Assembly: GCF_025917685.1 (NCBI RefSeq)
Contig: NZ_CP089518.1
Span: forward strand, 1,179,001 to 1,243,000
Reading direction: 5' to 3'
Origin: Bacillus cereus
GTDB lineage: Bacteria; Bacillota; Bacilli; Bacillales; Bacillaceae_G
Length of the DNA stretch: 64,000 nucleotides
The translations under genes were made by a program, and so were the position numbers. This document shows, one piece after another, positions 44,310 to 55,784 of this stretch (the first letter of the stretch is position 1; every line of letters starts with the position of its first letter). The notes below the pieces were generated by a model that was not told where the DNA came from, did no database searches, and saw nothing but the letters and a program-made list of their open reading frames with translations.

Positions 44310-45499
44310 ACTACGCATATCCAGATGAAAAAGGTCACTACGGTATATACGGGGGGCGATACGTTCCAGAAACGTTAATGCAGTCCGTATTAGAATTAGA
44401 AGAAGTATATAAAGAAGCGATGCAAGATGAAGAGTTTCAAAAGGAATTAAACCATTATTTACAAACGTACGTTGGAAGAGAAACACCGCTATATTTTGCT
44501 GAAAATATGACGAAGTATTGCGGCGGTGCAAAAATTTATTTGAAACGTGAAGATTTGAATCATACAGGCGCACATAAAATTAACAATACAATCGGTCAGG
44601 CACTTCTTGCCGTACGAATGGGTAAGAAAAAAGTTGTCGCCGAAACAGGAGCAGGACAACACGGAGTTGCGACAGCTACTGTATGTGCCCTTCTCGGTCT
44701 AGAATGCGTCATCTTCATGGGAGAAGAAGATGTGAGACGTCAAAAATTAAACGTGTTCCGAATGGAATTACTTGGAGCGAAAGTAGAAAGCGTAGCCGCA
44801 GGTAGCGGTACATTAAAAGATGCGGTGAACGAGGCGCTTCGTTACTGGGTTTCACATGTGAATGATACGCACTACATTATGGGATCCGTTCTCGGACCGC
44901 ATCCATTCCCGCAAATTGTTCGTGATTTCCAAAGTGTAATTGGGAAAGAAACGAAAAAACAATACGAAGCGTTAGAAGGGGAATTACCAGAAGCAGTCGT
45001 TGCTTGTATCGGTGGTGGTAGTAATGCAATGGGAATGTTTTATCCGTTCGTACACGATGAAGAAGTTGCTCTTTACGGTGTTGAAGCAGCTGGAAAAGGT
45101 GTTCATACAGAAAAGCACGCAGCGACTTTAACGAAAGGAAGCGTCGGTGTTTTACACGGATCGATGATGTACCTTCTGCAAAATGAAGAAGGACAAATTC
45201 AAGAAGCGCATTCTATTTCAGCAGGGCTAGATTATCCAGGCGTTGGGCCAGAACATAGCTTACTAAAAGACATCGGCCGCGTTTCTTATCATTCGATTAC
45301 AGATGAGGAAGCGTTAGAAGCGTTCCAATTATTAACGAAAAAAGAAGGCATTATCCCGGCATTAGAGAGTTCACATGCTGTTGCGTACGCTTTAAAACTA
45401 GCACCGCAAATGAAGCAAGACGAAGGACTTGTCATTTGTTTATCTGGCCGTGGTGATAAAGATGTAGAGAGTATAAAACGTTATATGGAAGAGGTGTAA
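44306..45499 (+). CDS. trpB: Tryptophan synthase beta chain TrpB
   Basis: PLP enzyme joining indole and serine to tryptophan. The 397-residue protein has the PLP-lysine motif [22 protein letters not shown] and the phosphate-binding GGGSNAMG. The ATG at 44306 is eight bases after AAGGAG and overlaps the trpF stop; a GTG at 44297 is not used. Length is normal. Confidence 0.96.
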   Translation: MNYAYPDEKGHYGIYGGRYVPETLMQSVLELEEVYKEAMQDEEFQKELNHYLQTYVGRETPLYFAENMTKYCGGAKIYLKREDLNHTGAHKINNTIGQALLAVRMGKKKVVAETGAGQHGVATATVCALLGLECVIFMGEEDVRRQKLNVFRMELLGAKVESVAAGSGTLKDAVNEALRYWVSHVNDTHYIMGSVLGPHPFPQIVRDFQSVIGKETKKQYEALEGELPEAVVACIGGGSNAMGMFYPFVHDEEVALYGVEAAGKGVHTEKHAATLTKGSVGVLHGSMMYLLQNEEGQIQEAHSISAGLDYPGVGPEHSLLKDIGRVSYHSITDEEALEAFQLLTKKEGIIPALESSHAVAYALKLAPQMKQDEGLVICLSGRGDKDVESIKRYMEEV

Positions 45500-45502
45500 A
45501 AA

Positions 45503-46279
45503 ATGGGAGTAGAAAAAATTAAAGCAGCGTTTGAAAATGGTAAAAAAGCATTTATTCCGTACGTAATGGGGGGAGACGGTGGACTTGAAAAGTTAAAAGA
45601 AAGGATTCGTTTTTTAGATGAAGCGGGAGCAAGTATTGTTGAAATTGGTATCCCGTTTTCAGATCCAGTCGCAGACGGCCCAACGATTCAAAGAGCAGGG
45701 AAACGAGCGCTAGATAGCGGTGTAACATTAAAAGGTATTTTTCAAGCGTTAGCAGAAGTAAGAAAAGAAGTGAAAATTCCATTTGTACTCATGACATATT
45801 TAAATCCAGTACTGGCATTCGGAAAAGAACGTTTCATCGAGAGCTGTCTTGAAGCAGGTGTGGACGGCATTATAGTTCCGGACTTACCTTATGAAGAACA
45901 AGACATCATTGCACCGCTTCTACGCGAGGCGAATATAGCTTTAATTCCGCTCGTTACTGTAACGAGCCCAATTGAGCGAATCGAAAAAATTACGAGTGAA
46001 TCACAAGGATTCGTCTACGCCGTTACAGTAGCTGGTGTAACGGGAGTACGTCAAAACTTTAAAGGTGAGATTCATAGTTACTTAGAAAAAGTAAAATCAC
46101 ATACGCATTTACCGGTAGTGGCAGGGTTCGGTATTTCAACGAAGGAACATGTAGAAGAAATGATTACAATATGTGACGGTGTTGTCGTTGGAAGTAAAGT
46201 TATTGAGCTTTTAGAAAATGAAAAGCAAGAGGAAATATGTGAGTTAATACGTGCAGCAAAACAAAAAGAAGAGGCGTGA
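45503..46279 (+). CDS. trpA: Tryptophan synthase alpha chain TrpA
   Basis: Splits indole-3-glycerol phosphate to indole, which is channelled to TrpB. The 258-residue TIM barrel has [17 protein letters not shown] (catalytic Glu/Asp), VPDLPYEE and VVAGFGIST. It starts three bases after trpB and ends the operon. Confidence 0.96.
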   Translation: MGVEKIKAAFENGKKAFIPYVMGGDGGLEKLKERIRFLDEAGASIVEIGIPFSDPVADGPTIQRAGKRALDSGVTLKGIFQALAEVRKEVKIPFVLMTYLNPVLAFGKERFIESCLEAGVDGIIVPDLPYEEQDIIAPLLREANIALIPLVTVTSPIERIEKITSESQGFVYAVTVAGVTGVRQNFKGEIHSYLEKVKSHTHLPVVAGFGISTKEHVEEMITICDGVVVGSKVIELLENEKQEEICELIRAAKQKEEA

Positions 46280-46296
46280 GTCTCTTCTTTTTGTTT
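46264..46296 (+). terminator. trp operon terminator
   Basis: Stem AAAAGAAGAG (46264-46273) with CTCTTCTTTT (46282-46291), overlapping the end of trpA. Confidence 0.8.
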
Positions 46297-46353
46297 TGTG
46301 TGATAAATGTTAAAATATACAGAAAATACTTATAAATTAGAGGGTGAGAAGGC

Positions 46354-46713
46354 ATGCTAAGACGTAAACTATTATATCTTCTTTTAACTGTACCATTATA
46401 CGCTTGGCTCATTAGCATGACGAAAATAGAGTTGATGGCTCTGTTTTTAGGATATGTATTCATCTTTTCCCAATTAAATCGAATACAAGAGCAATCTATT
46501 TTAGAAGTATGTATATTTTCGATTAGTATAGAACTATTTAGTATCGTTTCGATTGTGTTATTAAACGAGTTATTTCGGGGGATTTATTCATTTTCATTAA
46601 TGAAATTTGGTAATATTGTACTGCAAGTAATATGTGCTTATATTGTGTTTGTTGTGCTAGAAAAAATAATCGGACAACAGACGATTTTTCAGGATAAAAG
46701 AAAATGGGAGTGA
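46354..46713 (+). CDS. Small four-helix membrane protein, unknown
   Basis: The 119-residue product is almost all hydrophobic, with helices near 6-23, 26-42, 48-70 and 82-105. GAGGGTGAGAAGGC precedes the ATG. I do not recognise a family. It stands alone between the trp operon and a terminator; no functional clue. Confidence 0.7.
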   Translation: MLRRKLLYLLLTVPLYAWLISMTKIELMALFLGYVFIFSQLNRIQEQSILEVCIFSISIELFSIVSIVLLNELFRGIYSFSLMKFGNIVLQVICAYIVFVVLEKIIGQQTIFQDKRKWE

Positions 46714-46749
46714 TTCAAAAAAGGAGCCAAATGGCTCCTTTTTTGAATC
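46712..46749 (+). terminator. Terminator after small membrane protein gene
   Basis: Perfect 18-base-pair inverted repeat (46712-46729 with 46732-46749, core AAGGAGCCA) with A6/T6 runs. Confidence 0.9.
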
Positions 46750-46763
46750 TGTTGTAAAAACAA

Positions 46764-46791
46764 TTGAAAAATATGACATCTGTTATATAAT
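46764..46791 (+). promoter_or_regulatory. Promoter of lactate-permease-family gene
   Basis: TTGAAA (46764-46769), 16-base spacer, TATAAT (46786-46791), 38 bases before the start codon. Confidence 0.65.
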
Positions 46792-46829
46792 AGTTAAAAG
46801 TTGTATTTTTAATGAAATGAGATGATAAC

Positions 46830-48329
46830 ATGGCCATATTGTTGGCACTTATCCCAATTATGATGATTTTCATTTGTTTATTTTTATTTAAACAAACGTC
46901 ATTAAGAGCCTCATTAATTTCTTATACCGTTTCTGTCGGAATCGTTTTACTCTCACCAACATTTCGGTTAGGGATAAGTGAAACTGTACACGCTACGATT
47001 AAAGGTTGGCTAATTTGTTTTATTGTCGGATACGTTTTGTTTTTCGGTATTTTTTTATTTCACCTCATGAACAAAATGGGATACATCGATCAAGTAGCAC
47101 GATTTCTAGAACAAATCACGCACGATCGCTTATTGCAAATGCTTCTTATGTGTTTTGGTATTTGTCCACTTATTGAATCGGTGAGTGGGTTCGGTATTGG
47201 TTTTATGGTTGCAGCACCTATTTTTCTTTCTCTCGGTTATAAGCCGTTTCAAGCTGTACTACTTTCGTTTATCGGTCTACTCGCTAGTTCATGGGGCGCG
47301 ATGGCAACGGGTACGATTATCGGTGCGCAACTTATTAACATGCCGCTCACAACTCTTGGCACAAATACAGCATTATTAAGCATCCCGATTTTTGCATACT
47401 TTATCTTTCTTTCTTTATACGTTGTCGGTGGCTTTCAGGCAGTTATAGAAAAGTGGAAGGAAGGCGTTGGTTTCTTTCTATTATTTGCGCTCGGAATCTA
47501 TCTTTCTAACGCATACGTAAGTGTTGAATTAGCAGGGATATTAAGTTCTATCGTTACCATTACATTTGGTTTTCTTATCATTAAATTAAAAGGGAAAAAT
47601 GAACAAAATCTAATAACAGAACATGCGGCTACAACGGAGAGAGAAGTATCTATTATAAAAATTATTAGCCCTTATATATTTCTAACAGTTTGTATTTTAC
47701 TTTCTCGCCTCGTTCCAGCATTACATGATTTGCTCAGGTCATATGCGGTTCTCGATTTAAAATCATACTCTTACAAACTAGAGCTACTATATTCGCCAGG
47801 GTTTTGGCTCGCCATGACTTGTTTATTTACAATTATTTTCTTCCGCATTCCATCTAATATTATTAAAAAATCACTCTCGCAAACGATAAAACAATGGATT
47901 CCATTCGCAATTACAACGACAATGTTCATTGCGATTTCAGAGTTAATGGGGGCATCTGGTATGCATTCATTACTCGCAAAGACAGCTGGTGAAACATTTG
48001 GTACCTTTTTCGTTTTCGTTGCTCCTTTCATTGGGGGAATAGGCGGCTTTTTAACTGGTAGTAACGCAGGATCCAATGCGATGTTTATAAAGCTACAAAT
48101 GCAAACAGCCCAAAACGTAGCACTCCCGTGGCAATACGTCACAACGCTCCAAAACACCGCATCATCAGTAGCGACAATCGCTTGTCCATCACGGATTACA
48201 CTAGGCGCGTATTTATGCAATATCCCGTATCGTGAAAATGAACTATTAAAGAAGACGACGTTAATGATTTTTGGTGCGGTGTTACTTGTAGTAGTGGAAG
48301 TTTTCTTTTGGTATATATTGAGAAATTAA
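46830..48329 (+). CDS. L-lactate permease family transporter
   Basis: Predicted proton-coupled lactate/glycolate importer. The 499-residue protein has about 12-13 helices, with the family motifs ESVSGFGIGFMVAAPIF and GFLTGSNAGSNAMFI in the two halves. Length is slightly under that of LctP/LldP (about 550). The ribosome site (GAGATGAT) is weak. Substrate is assumed from the family. Confidence 0.85.
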   Translation: MAILLALIPIMMIFICLFLFKQTSLRASLISYTVSVGIVLLSPTFRLGISETVHATIKGWLICFIVGYVLFFGIFLFHLMNKMGYIDQVARFLEQITHDRLLQMLLMCFGICPLIESVSGFGIGFMVAAPIFLSLGYKPFQAVLLSFIGLLASSWGAMATGTIIGAQLINMPLTTLGTNTALLSIPIFAYFIFLSLYVVGGFQAVIEKWKEGVGFFLLFALGIYLSNAYVSVELAGILSSIVTITFGFLIIKLKGKNEQNLITEHAATTEREVSIIKIISPYIFLTVCILLSRLVPALHDLLRSYAVLDLKSYSYKLELLYSPGFWLAMTCLFTIIFFRIPSNIIKKSLSQTIKQWIPFAITTTMFIAISELMGASGMHSLLAKTAGETFGTFFVFVAPFIGGIGGFLTGSNAGSNAMFIKLQMQTAQNVALPWQYVTTLQNTASSVATIACPSRITLGAYLCNIPYRENELLKKTTLMIFGAVLLVVVEVFFWYILRN

Positions 48330-48358
48330 AAATCCTCCTAACATAGGAGGATTTTCTT
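48329..48358 (+). terminator. Terminator of lactate-permease-family gene
   Basis: Stem AAAATCCTCCTA (48329-48340) with TAGGAGGATTTT (48344-48355). Confidence 0.88.
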
Positions 48359-48419
48359 TATGACTGGATAATGTTTTAAATATGAAAAGCTTCTACTAAA
48401 TGAATAGGAGATGAAAGGT

Positions 48420-49103
48420 ATGCCCTTAAAAAACTACGGTGTATTAAAAGGTACAGTTATACAATCTAAGATTGGAAAAGGCAAAACACCTCATTATCAA
48501 GTTCATTTACAAGGTGAAGCAGGAGTAGATTATCGCATTGCAATTAACGTGAAATCGCAAAGTTATCCATCGGAAGTTTTATATTTTGCGAGCGACGATA
48601 TTCGATCAGAGGCAATTCATATTTTACCGACATTACCGTTCGGTTTTACAGAAATAAAAAATAATGAACCGAAAGTAGCTTTAGATTATGTAAGAGGTAA
48701 TTTATTTGATTCCAAGCAAATGATTCCTTTACCTGCTGAAAAAGCAGGAGTTGATAATGATTTAAATGAAAAGATAGAGCGTTATATAAAGCGAGCAATA
48801 GAAGGAAAGGCGATTATTTATGCGTTTGGTGAAAGGTGGGGACCAGAAGAAAAGGTTCCGGATTCGTATTTCCACTTTACACCTGGAAACGGTATACACG
48901 ATATTCACATGAATCAAGGGAATGTAGAGAAATGGCAAGGGGATAATGGTATATGGCAAGATGGTGGAATACTCATTCACTTTGAGAAGGAAGAAGAGTG
49001 GATCGGTATCTTTCTTGCATTCCAATCACAGTCATGGTGTACCGATGAAGAGGGACATCCTCGTGTTCCGGTTGAGCATTGTGATTATAGAAGTAAGAGA
49101 TAG
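48420..49103 (+). CDS. DUF2278 (YukJ-like) protein
   Basis: The 227-residue product begins MPLKNYGVLKGTVIQSKIGKG and has HYQVHLQGEAGVDYRIAINVKS and GNGIHDIHMNQGN, the pattern of the DUF2278/YukJ family as I remember it. Cytosolic, no signal peptide. The ATG at 48420 is nine bases after AGGAG; the ATG at 48411 touches that site. Function unknown. Confidence 0.78.
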   Translation: MPLKNYGVLKGTVIQSKIGKGKTPHYQVHLQGEAGVDYRIAINVKSQSYPSEVLYFASDDIRSEAIHILPTLPFGFTEIKNNEPKVALDYVRGNLFDSKQMIPLPAEKAGVDNDLNEKIERYIKRAIEGKAIIYAFGERWGPEEKVPDSYFHFTPGNGIHDIHMNQGNVEKWQGDNGIWQDGGILIHFEKEEEWIGIFLAFQSQSWCTDEEGHPRVPVEHCDYRSKR

Positions 49104-49117
49104 TTTTTTAGAACTAG

Positions 49118-49148
49118 AAAGACCATCGCAAGTTAGGTGGTCTTTTTT
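49118..49148 (+). terminator. Terminator of DUF2278 gene
   Basis: Stem AAAGACCA (49118-49125) with TGGTCTTT (49138-49145) and T's. Confidence 0.8.
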
Positions 49149-49217
49149 TACGGGATACAATTAGATTTAATTTGATATGATTGAATAGACTGAAAGTTAT
49201 AGGTGGAGGGGGATAAA

Positions 49218-49943
49218 ATGACAAAAAACAAACCGAAAGTTCTAATACTAGGATCATGCCATATGAGTGAGCATGAAGAATTATTGTCGGACGAGAGACA
49301 AGCTGAGATTACAGAATTTGTTTCTATCATGCAGAAGTTCCAGCCAACAAAAATTGCAGTTGAGAGCATTACAGATAATCAGAATAAATTAAATGAGAAT
49401 TTTAAGCAGTATAAATTAGGTACATATAAATTGGCATTAAATGAAATAGATCAAATTGGGTTTAGGATGGCAGCGAACTTAAAACATGAACAAGTATATG
49501 CGATTGATTGGATGGGTGGAAGTGATGTTGTTGACTTCTGGGATATACATAAATGGGTGGAAGAAAATCAGCCAGGACTTTTTGAAGAAATATTTAGTTT
49601 AGTACCAGATTGTAACTTAACGGATGATAAGAGTGTGCTAGATTACTATAAAGAATTGAATGATCCAGTAATATTAAATCAATTGCATAAACTATATGTA
49701 AATATGGCGCGCATCGGTGAGTTTGGTCACTATGTCGGAATGGAATGGTTAACGTGGTGGTACAAAAGAAATTTAATTATGTATTCGAATATTGAACGTT
49801 TAATCGATTCAGCTGAGGAACGTATTTTATTTATAGTTGGTGCGTCTCATTGTTCTATCGTTTCTCGTTTTTTGGAAGAAGGAGAAAATTGCGAAGTAGT
49901 ATCACCAGAAAAATATCTTTATGAAAAACATATATTGAAATAA
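49218..49943 (+). CDS. DUF5694 (TraB-like) protein
   Basis: The 241-residue protein begins KPKVLILGSCHMSEHEELL and has TKIAVESITDNQNKLN, VYAIDWMGG and ILFIVGASHCSIV. Paired GSCHMS/GASHCS motifs with a central Glu resemble the TraB/ChaN-like hydrolase fold and the DUF5694 family. The ATG at 49218 follows GGAGGGGG. Substrate and role unknown. Confidence 0.7.
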   Translation: MTKNKPKVLILGSCHMSEHEELLSDERQAEITEFVSIMQKFQPTKIAVESITDNQNKLNENFKQYKLGTYKLALNEIDQIGFRMAANLKHEQVYAIDWMGGSDVVDFWDIHKWVEENQPGLFEEIFSLVPDCNLTDDKSVLDYYKELNDPVILNQLHKLYVNMARIGEFGHYVGMEWLTWWYKRNLIMYSNIERLIDSAEERILFIVGASHCSIVSRFLEEGENCEVVSPEKYLYEKHILK

Positions 49944-49980
49944 AAGGGTACCCAAAAAATTTTGGATACCCTTTTATTTT
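49942..49980. terminator. Bidirectional terminator, DUF5694 / M50 genes
   Basis: Stem AAAAGGGTA..CCAAAA with TTTTGG..TACCCTTTT (one mismatch bulge) between converging genes, with T's. Confidence 0.85.
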
Positions 49981-50822
49981 TAAAACGAACGTCCTCTTCT
50001 CATCTTATAAAACATAAAACTAACAAGTGTAGAAAGACAAGAAAAAAGTAAAGCTACACTAGAAAATGCAATGAGATACATATTATATTTCATAACCTGT
50101 CCAATTAGCTGATTACTGTCGTACTGAAAAAGCCCCGCTATTATATTGAATAAAAATAATACGATAAACATGACGATAACACCGTCTATTGATCCTTTAA
50201 TATCTGGCTTACTTAAAGCGATATGTGCAGAAATACAAATGGCGATAAATAAAAATAGCCAAAAGGAAGGATTCAATAAATTACTTATTGTAAATAAGCT
50301 TTTCAATAATACAAACGTCGATAGTAGCATGTTTTGAACCATCTCTACATTAATAGAAGTAGAAGCGATTGTTTTTTCGAGAGTTGTATTAAATAAGAAA
50401 TATGAATTTGGTACGAAATAGCGCATTAAAAGGATTAGTGCTGTAATACCCGAAATAATAGGGCCAATTCCAATGAAGAAGTTCCCAATTCGTTGATAGA
50501 TACTTTTTTGATTGTATTGATGTTGTACGTAACCTAAAGCTCCTTGACTTGTATCTGTCGGGAAGAACTGCGTTGCTACAATTTTATGACGAAATAGTAT
50601 ACACATAATTGCATGTCCAAGTTCATGAATAGGGACACCAATCCACGCAGTTAAAAGGAAGCCTTTCCTACCAAAAGCTCTCGACCAATACATTCGTGTG
50701 AGAGATTCTAAATAACCTAATATAAATCCAATTACAATGATGACACCAATTAAAGAAAATAATTGGATCACGCTTGTAAGGAGTGTTTGAAAAATCGAGT
50801 TTACAAATTCCACTGTCTTCAT
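49980..50822 (-). CDS. M50-family membrane metalloprotease
   Basis: The 280-residue protein has about six helices and the zinc motif HELGH (residues 66-70, GVPIHELGHAIMCILF) placed inside a helix, as in site-2-protease-type enzymes; a SpoIVFB-like second motif is not clear. No PDZ domain is visible. It may process a membrane protein or simply be a fold relative. The ribosome site is weak, so the start is uncertain. Confidence 0.75.
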   Translation of the reverse strand: MKTVEFVNSIFQTLLTSVIQLFSLIGVIIVIGFILGYLESLTRMYWSRAFGRKGFLLTAWIGVPIHELGHAIMCILFRHKIVATQFFPTDTSQGALGYVQHQYNQKSIYQRIGNFFIGIGPIISGITALILLMRYFVPNSYFLFNTTLEKTIASTSINVEMVQNMLLSTFVLLKSLFTISNLLNPSFWLFLFIAICISAHIALSKPDIKGSIDGVIVMFIVLFLFNIIAGLFQYDSNQLIGQVMKYNMYLIAFSSVALLFSCLSTLVSFMFYKMRRGRSF

Positions 50823-51008
50823 CCAATCTTTTAAAAATGTTATTTGCTCTGTTTCATAATAACATTATTTTTCTATATTACTAGCACATATAGTTTCGTT
50901 TAAAAGAAGGATTTCATATTCTTTTTCTTGTAGTCATGTTTTATGTCCAAAGTCATATATTGAATTTGTAACACCCTATAAGGTATATGCTTAAGGAGGG
51001 ATGAGAGA

Positions 51009-51791
51009 ATGAAATGTCCGGCGTGTCATACAGAAAATGCAGCGGAAGCAAAGTTTTGCGGGAATTGTGGACATTCATTAACGGAAGAAGTGGTAGCGAG
51101 TGGTGGGCAGGAAGAAGGGCAGCTATCGCGCAAGCAACAAGTAAAGGAAACTCGCCCAAATGAAACAGTAGAGCAAGCAAAACAATTTGCAAGTGGCTAT
51201 TTTCAGTTCTTTAAAAATGCTTTTAAATCACCATCTGCCATTATGAAAAGTGGAAATATTGAAGTACGAAATGGAATTACAAGCCTTGTACTTATTTGTT
51301 TTTTAGGAGCATGTATTTTTTATAGAATAATGAGTGCTGGGGCAGCGGTAACGAGAACATTAGTACCAGATATAACTACTCCTACTTTCTTTGGAGAATC
51401 TTTAAAAGTCTTTTTCTTTTTATTAATTTTAACTGTATTTGTCGGATTTATTATTTTTGTAAGTGGTAAGATGATGAAATCGTCTTTTTCGTTTCTTGAA
51501 GTATTCGGGATATGGGGAACGATAGCGACGCCAGCTATTGCTATATTAGTTCTTTCTTTTCTGTTTAGTTTTCTATTGATCTTTTTTCTACCAATATTAT
51601 TAGGGGTGGCTACAACGTATATGTCAATTAGTATCATCGTATCTATATTAAAACTAGATAGCGGGGGATTGGATCTTGTTTACACTCTTCTTATTGCAAA
51701 TGTTTTAATCGGAATCGCAACATGTATTGTACTTTGGTCTTACATTTATACAATAATTCAAGCTTTTACACAGGGTTTAACGGGCTTCTAA
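51009..51791 (+). CDS. Zinc-ribbon membrane protein
   Basis: The 260-residue protein starts with a zinc ribbon (CPACH...CGNCG, residues 3-21), a charged linker (about 25-75) and four or five helices. AAGGAGGGATGAGAGA precedes the ATG. The next gene, eight to twenty bases on, encodes another zinc-ribbon membrane protein, so they form an operon. Possibly an envelope-stress or Yip1-like factor; function unknown. Confidence 0.75.
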   Translation: MKCPACHTENAAEAKFCGNCGHSLTEEVVASGGQEEGQLSRKQQVKETRPNETVEQAKQFASGYFQFFKNAFKSPSAIMKSGNIEVRNGITSLVLICFLGACIFYRIMSAGAAVTRTLVPDITTPTFFGESLKVFFFLLILTVFVGFIIFVSGKMMKSSFSFLEVFGIWGTIATPAIAILVLSFLFSFLLIFFLPILLGVATTYMSISIIVSILKLDSGGLDLVYTLLIANVLIGIATCIVLWSYIYTIIQAFTQGLTGF

Positions 51792-51810
51792 TGAAAAGGT
51801 GGTTGAATGG

Positions 51811-53046
51811 ATGAATGTATGTACAAAGTGCGGAGCTCAGTATGAAGATGGAGTGCAATTTTGCCAAAACTGCGGGATGAAGAGGGAAAGTCTTGTAGTA
51901 AAGAAGAAAATGAGCGGCGGTACAAAAGTTGGCATTACACTCTTAATAGTACTTGTTATAGTAATTGGTGGATTGTATTTGTATGGATCATCGTATTATA
52001 AGCAAACGGCACAAGTAGACCGAATGATTACTATTTTACAAGAGAGGGACGGGGAGAAATTAGCTGAGATCATCATGGCAGATGATCCAGCCGTTATTGT
52101 CACGAGAGAGAGTGTAACGCCTCTATTTTCATATATAAAAGAAAATCCATCTTACGTGAATGAATTGAAAGAATATTTGAGGCAAGGTGAAAAACAAGGA
52201 GATGGAATAGAAAGAGCAGATCTTTCTTTAACGAAAGACGGAAAGTATTTCTTTATATTTGATCGGTATAAATTGAAAGCGAAGACGTATTATACGACTC
52301 TGCTTTCAAATGAAAAAGGTACATTATTAAAAATGAACGGAAAAGAAATTGATAAGACAAATGATAAAAAGTTTGAGAAGCAATATGGACCGTTTCTTCC
52401 AGGGACTCAAGTGTTTCAAGCGGAATATAAAAATGACTATGTAAAACTATCACGAGAGGAAAAGGTTGTACTTATAAAACAAAGTCAAAATAATGTAACG
52501 GTAGATTTAACGTTGCAAGGGCAATATATTACAGTTCAAACGAATGCGCCTGGTGCAACATTGTACGTGAATCAAAAGCCAGTTACTGCGTTGACCGGAG
52601 AAGAAATTACGTGGGGACCGGTAGCGACTGATGGAAGTGCGGCGATTTATTTAGAACGAAATGGAGAAAATGGAAGGGAAACGACAAAGGTAGAAACGGT
52701 AACGGCACTTTCGTCTTATAATCTTCCATTCCAAAAGAAAAGTACAGAAAAAACAGTTGTTTACAATGTTACTCCGCCTCCTACTACTCATTATGTATAT
52801 AATGGTTTCATCTTCCCTGATAGTGATATTCGAAAATTAACGAGTGCGGACTTAACATATTTATCGAAAGAACAGTTGAAAATTGCTAGAAATGAAATAT
52901 ACGCAAGGCATGGACATATGTTTCAAACGAAAGATATGCAAGCATATTTTTCAAAACAGTCTTGGTATAGAGAGAATCCGTATTTTACAGGAACGTTAAC
53001 GAGTGTGGAAGCTTATAATGTTGAACTGATTAAATCAAGAGAATAG
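51811..53046 (+). CDS. Zinc-ribbon / TcaA-like protein with YARHG domain
   Basis: The 411-residue protein has an N-terminal zinc ribbon (CTKCGAQYEDGVQFCQNCG), one membrane helix (about 32-51), a long extracellular part, and a C-terminal YARHG domain (IARNEIYARHGHMFQTKD). The layout matches YvbJ/TcaA-type proteins, which sense or modify the cell envelope in Gram-positives. I start it at the ATG at 51811, eight bases after AAAAGGTGG; a GTG at 51799 overlaps that site. Confidence 0.8.
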   Translation: MNVCTKCGAQYEDGVQFCQNCGMKRESLVVKKKMSGGTKVGITLLIVLVIVIGGLYLYGSSYYKQTAQVDRMITILQERDGEKLAEIIMADDPAVIVTRESVTPLFSYIKENPSYVNELKEYLRQGEKQGDGIERADLSLTKDGKYFFIFDRYKLKAKTYYTTLLSNEKGTLLKMNGKEIDKTNDKKFEKQYGPFLPGTQVFQAEYKNDYVKLSREEKVVLIKQSQNNVTVDLTLQGQYITVQTNAPGATLYVNQKPVTALTGEEITWGPVATDGSAAIYLERNGENGRETTKVETVTALSSYNLPFQKKSTEKTVVYNVTPPPTTHYVYNGFIFPDSDIRKLTSADLTYLSKEQLKIARNEIYARHGHMFQTKDMQAYFSKQSWYRENPYFTGTLTSVEAYNVELIKSRE

Positions 53047-53054
53047 AATGCATG

Positions 53055-53088
53055 AAAAAGGTACAGTGTATATTACTGTACCTTTTCT
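53055..53088. terminator. Terminator after YARHG gene
   Basis: Stem AAAAGGTACAGT (53056-53067) with ACTGTACCTTTT (53075-53086), shared with the convergent gene starting at 53515. Confidence 0.85.
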
Positions 53089-53515
53089 ATGGTTGTGTAG
53101 CTGGACCAGGATCTCTTGAGAAAAAGATGTGAAAGAGGAATGTGACTTTACTTGCTCTTCCTGATGTACTTGCTTGCACATCAGATAAAGAACTAGACGT
53201 TAAAGCAACTTCAGAACGAGGGGGAACGACTATTTTGAGAGCATCATCTGATTCTGATGATATAGTAACCGTTATTGTATCCTCAGAAAAGTTTACAATT
53301 TTAACAGTACCAACTGGGAAGATGGATTTGCGAGCGTGTGATGCAGAAGCAAAGCGAGTCGATTTCCAAATAGTTTGTGAGAAAGTGTCATTATCAGATA
53401 ACCAAGCACGTGCACTGTATAAAGTTACGCTAACGGTAAACTCTTGTTCAAGCGGGAGGGCGGGTCTCGGTTCTATCGGTTCCTCTGGAAGCTGGACGAG
53501 AAGGCCGGCGCACAT
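53087..53515 (-). CDS. Beta-rich protein, possibly Ena-like (unrecognised)
   Basis: The 142-residue product (start MCAGLLVQLPEEPIEPRP) is predicted almost entirely beta: a Pro-rich head, then strands such as EFTVSVTLYSARAWL, GTVKIVNFSEDTITVTISSE, LKIVVPPRSEVALTSSSL and a late VTFLFHIFF. The VKIVNFS...IVVPP.SEVALT...V pattern recalls the DUF3992 / endospore-appendage jelly rolls, but the typical N-terminal Cys connector is missing. The ATG at 53515 follows AGTAGGTGAA; an in-frame TTG at 53536 has no site. Function not known. Confidence 0.55.
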   Translation of the reverse strand: MCAGLLVQLPEEPIEPRPALPLEQEFTVSVTLYSARAWLSDNDTFSQTIWKSTRFASASHARKSIFPVGTVKIVNFSEDTITVTISSESDDALKIVVPPRSEVALTSSSLSDVQASTSGRASKVTFLFHIFFSRDPGPATQP

Positions 53516-53650
53516 GTATGTTTCACCTACTTTCAATAGTTACTGTTATAGCATACTAAATTTCTTGTTTATAAGACACGACGGTTACCTATTAAAGCAT
53601 AGGTTTGTGCACCAAATTTGTAGATTAAATTCTTTTTCTTTACAATTTAA

Positions 53651-55046
<1,396 letters not shown>

Positions 55047-55048
<2 letters not shown>

Positions 55049-55072
55049 CACTTTTTAAGTGCTATTTTTTTT
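55047..55072 (+). terminator. cdr terminator
   Basis: Stem AGCACTT (55047-55053) with AAGTGCT (55057-55063) and an eight-T run after one A. Confidence 0.82.
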
Positions 55073-55149
55073 CGTTAAAGGGGAGTAATCAATTTTGTCG
55101 AATAAAGAGGTTTGGGAAATAGTTCTATATAGGAGAGGGGATCTTAAAA

Positions 55150-55638
55150 ATGGTTGTGGCACTTCAAAAAGTTCAAGAATCAGAAAAAATGATTTTACGT
55201 AATTTATATTCACTATATCTTCATGACCTCTCTAAATTTACGACTAATATAACGATTGGAGCGGATGGTTTTTTTGAATACGAAGATTTAGACATGTTTT
55301 GGAAAAATGATGGAATCACTCCGTATTTTATAAAAGTTGATAGTAGTATTGTAGGATTTTTATTACTATTGGAACGTCCATTTTTGAAGAAAGAAAACGA
55401 CTTTGGTATTAATGATATTTTCATATTGAATCAATATAAGGGAAAAGGAATCGGAAAAAAGGTTATGGAAAATTTACTAGAAGAGAAACGAGGACAATAT
55501 TTCGTTATTGAACTTATAAAAAATGTACCAGCTGTTTCTTTTTGGAAGAAAGTATATAGAGAACTGAATATTGAATTTGACGAGCAAACACAGCTAATTG
55601 ATGATGAAGAATGCCTCGTTCAAACGTTTAAAATATAA
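55150..55638 (+). CDS. GNAT-family acetyltransferase
   Basis: The 162-residue protein has the acetyl-CoA loop NQYKGKGIGKKVMENLL preceded by FGINDIFIL, the classic GNAT motif A. AGGAGAGGGG precedes the ATG. No signal peptide. Substrate unknown; the neighbours give no hint. Confidence 0.82.
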   Translation: MVVALQKVQESEKMILRNLYSLYLHDLSKFTTNITIGADGFFEYEDLDMFWKNDGITPYFIKVDSSIVGFLLLLERPFLKKENDFGINDIFILNQYKGKGIGKKVMENLLEEKRGQYFVIELIKNVPAVSFWKKVYRELNIEFDEQTQLIDDEECLVQTFKI

Positions 55639-55784
55639 TTAAATAGGTGCCCCTAATATATTACTTTGAAATTTAACTTTATTTTGAATATACCGTTCAC
55701 CCTTGAAAACATAGTACTTATCGCTTATATTGTCATATAGTATTTATTTTTTTACAAAGCAATGAACGAACCAGGGGGTACAAC

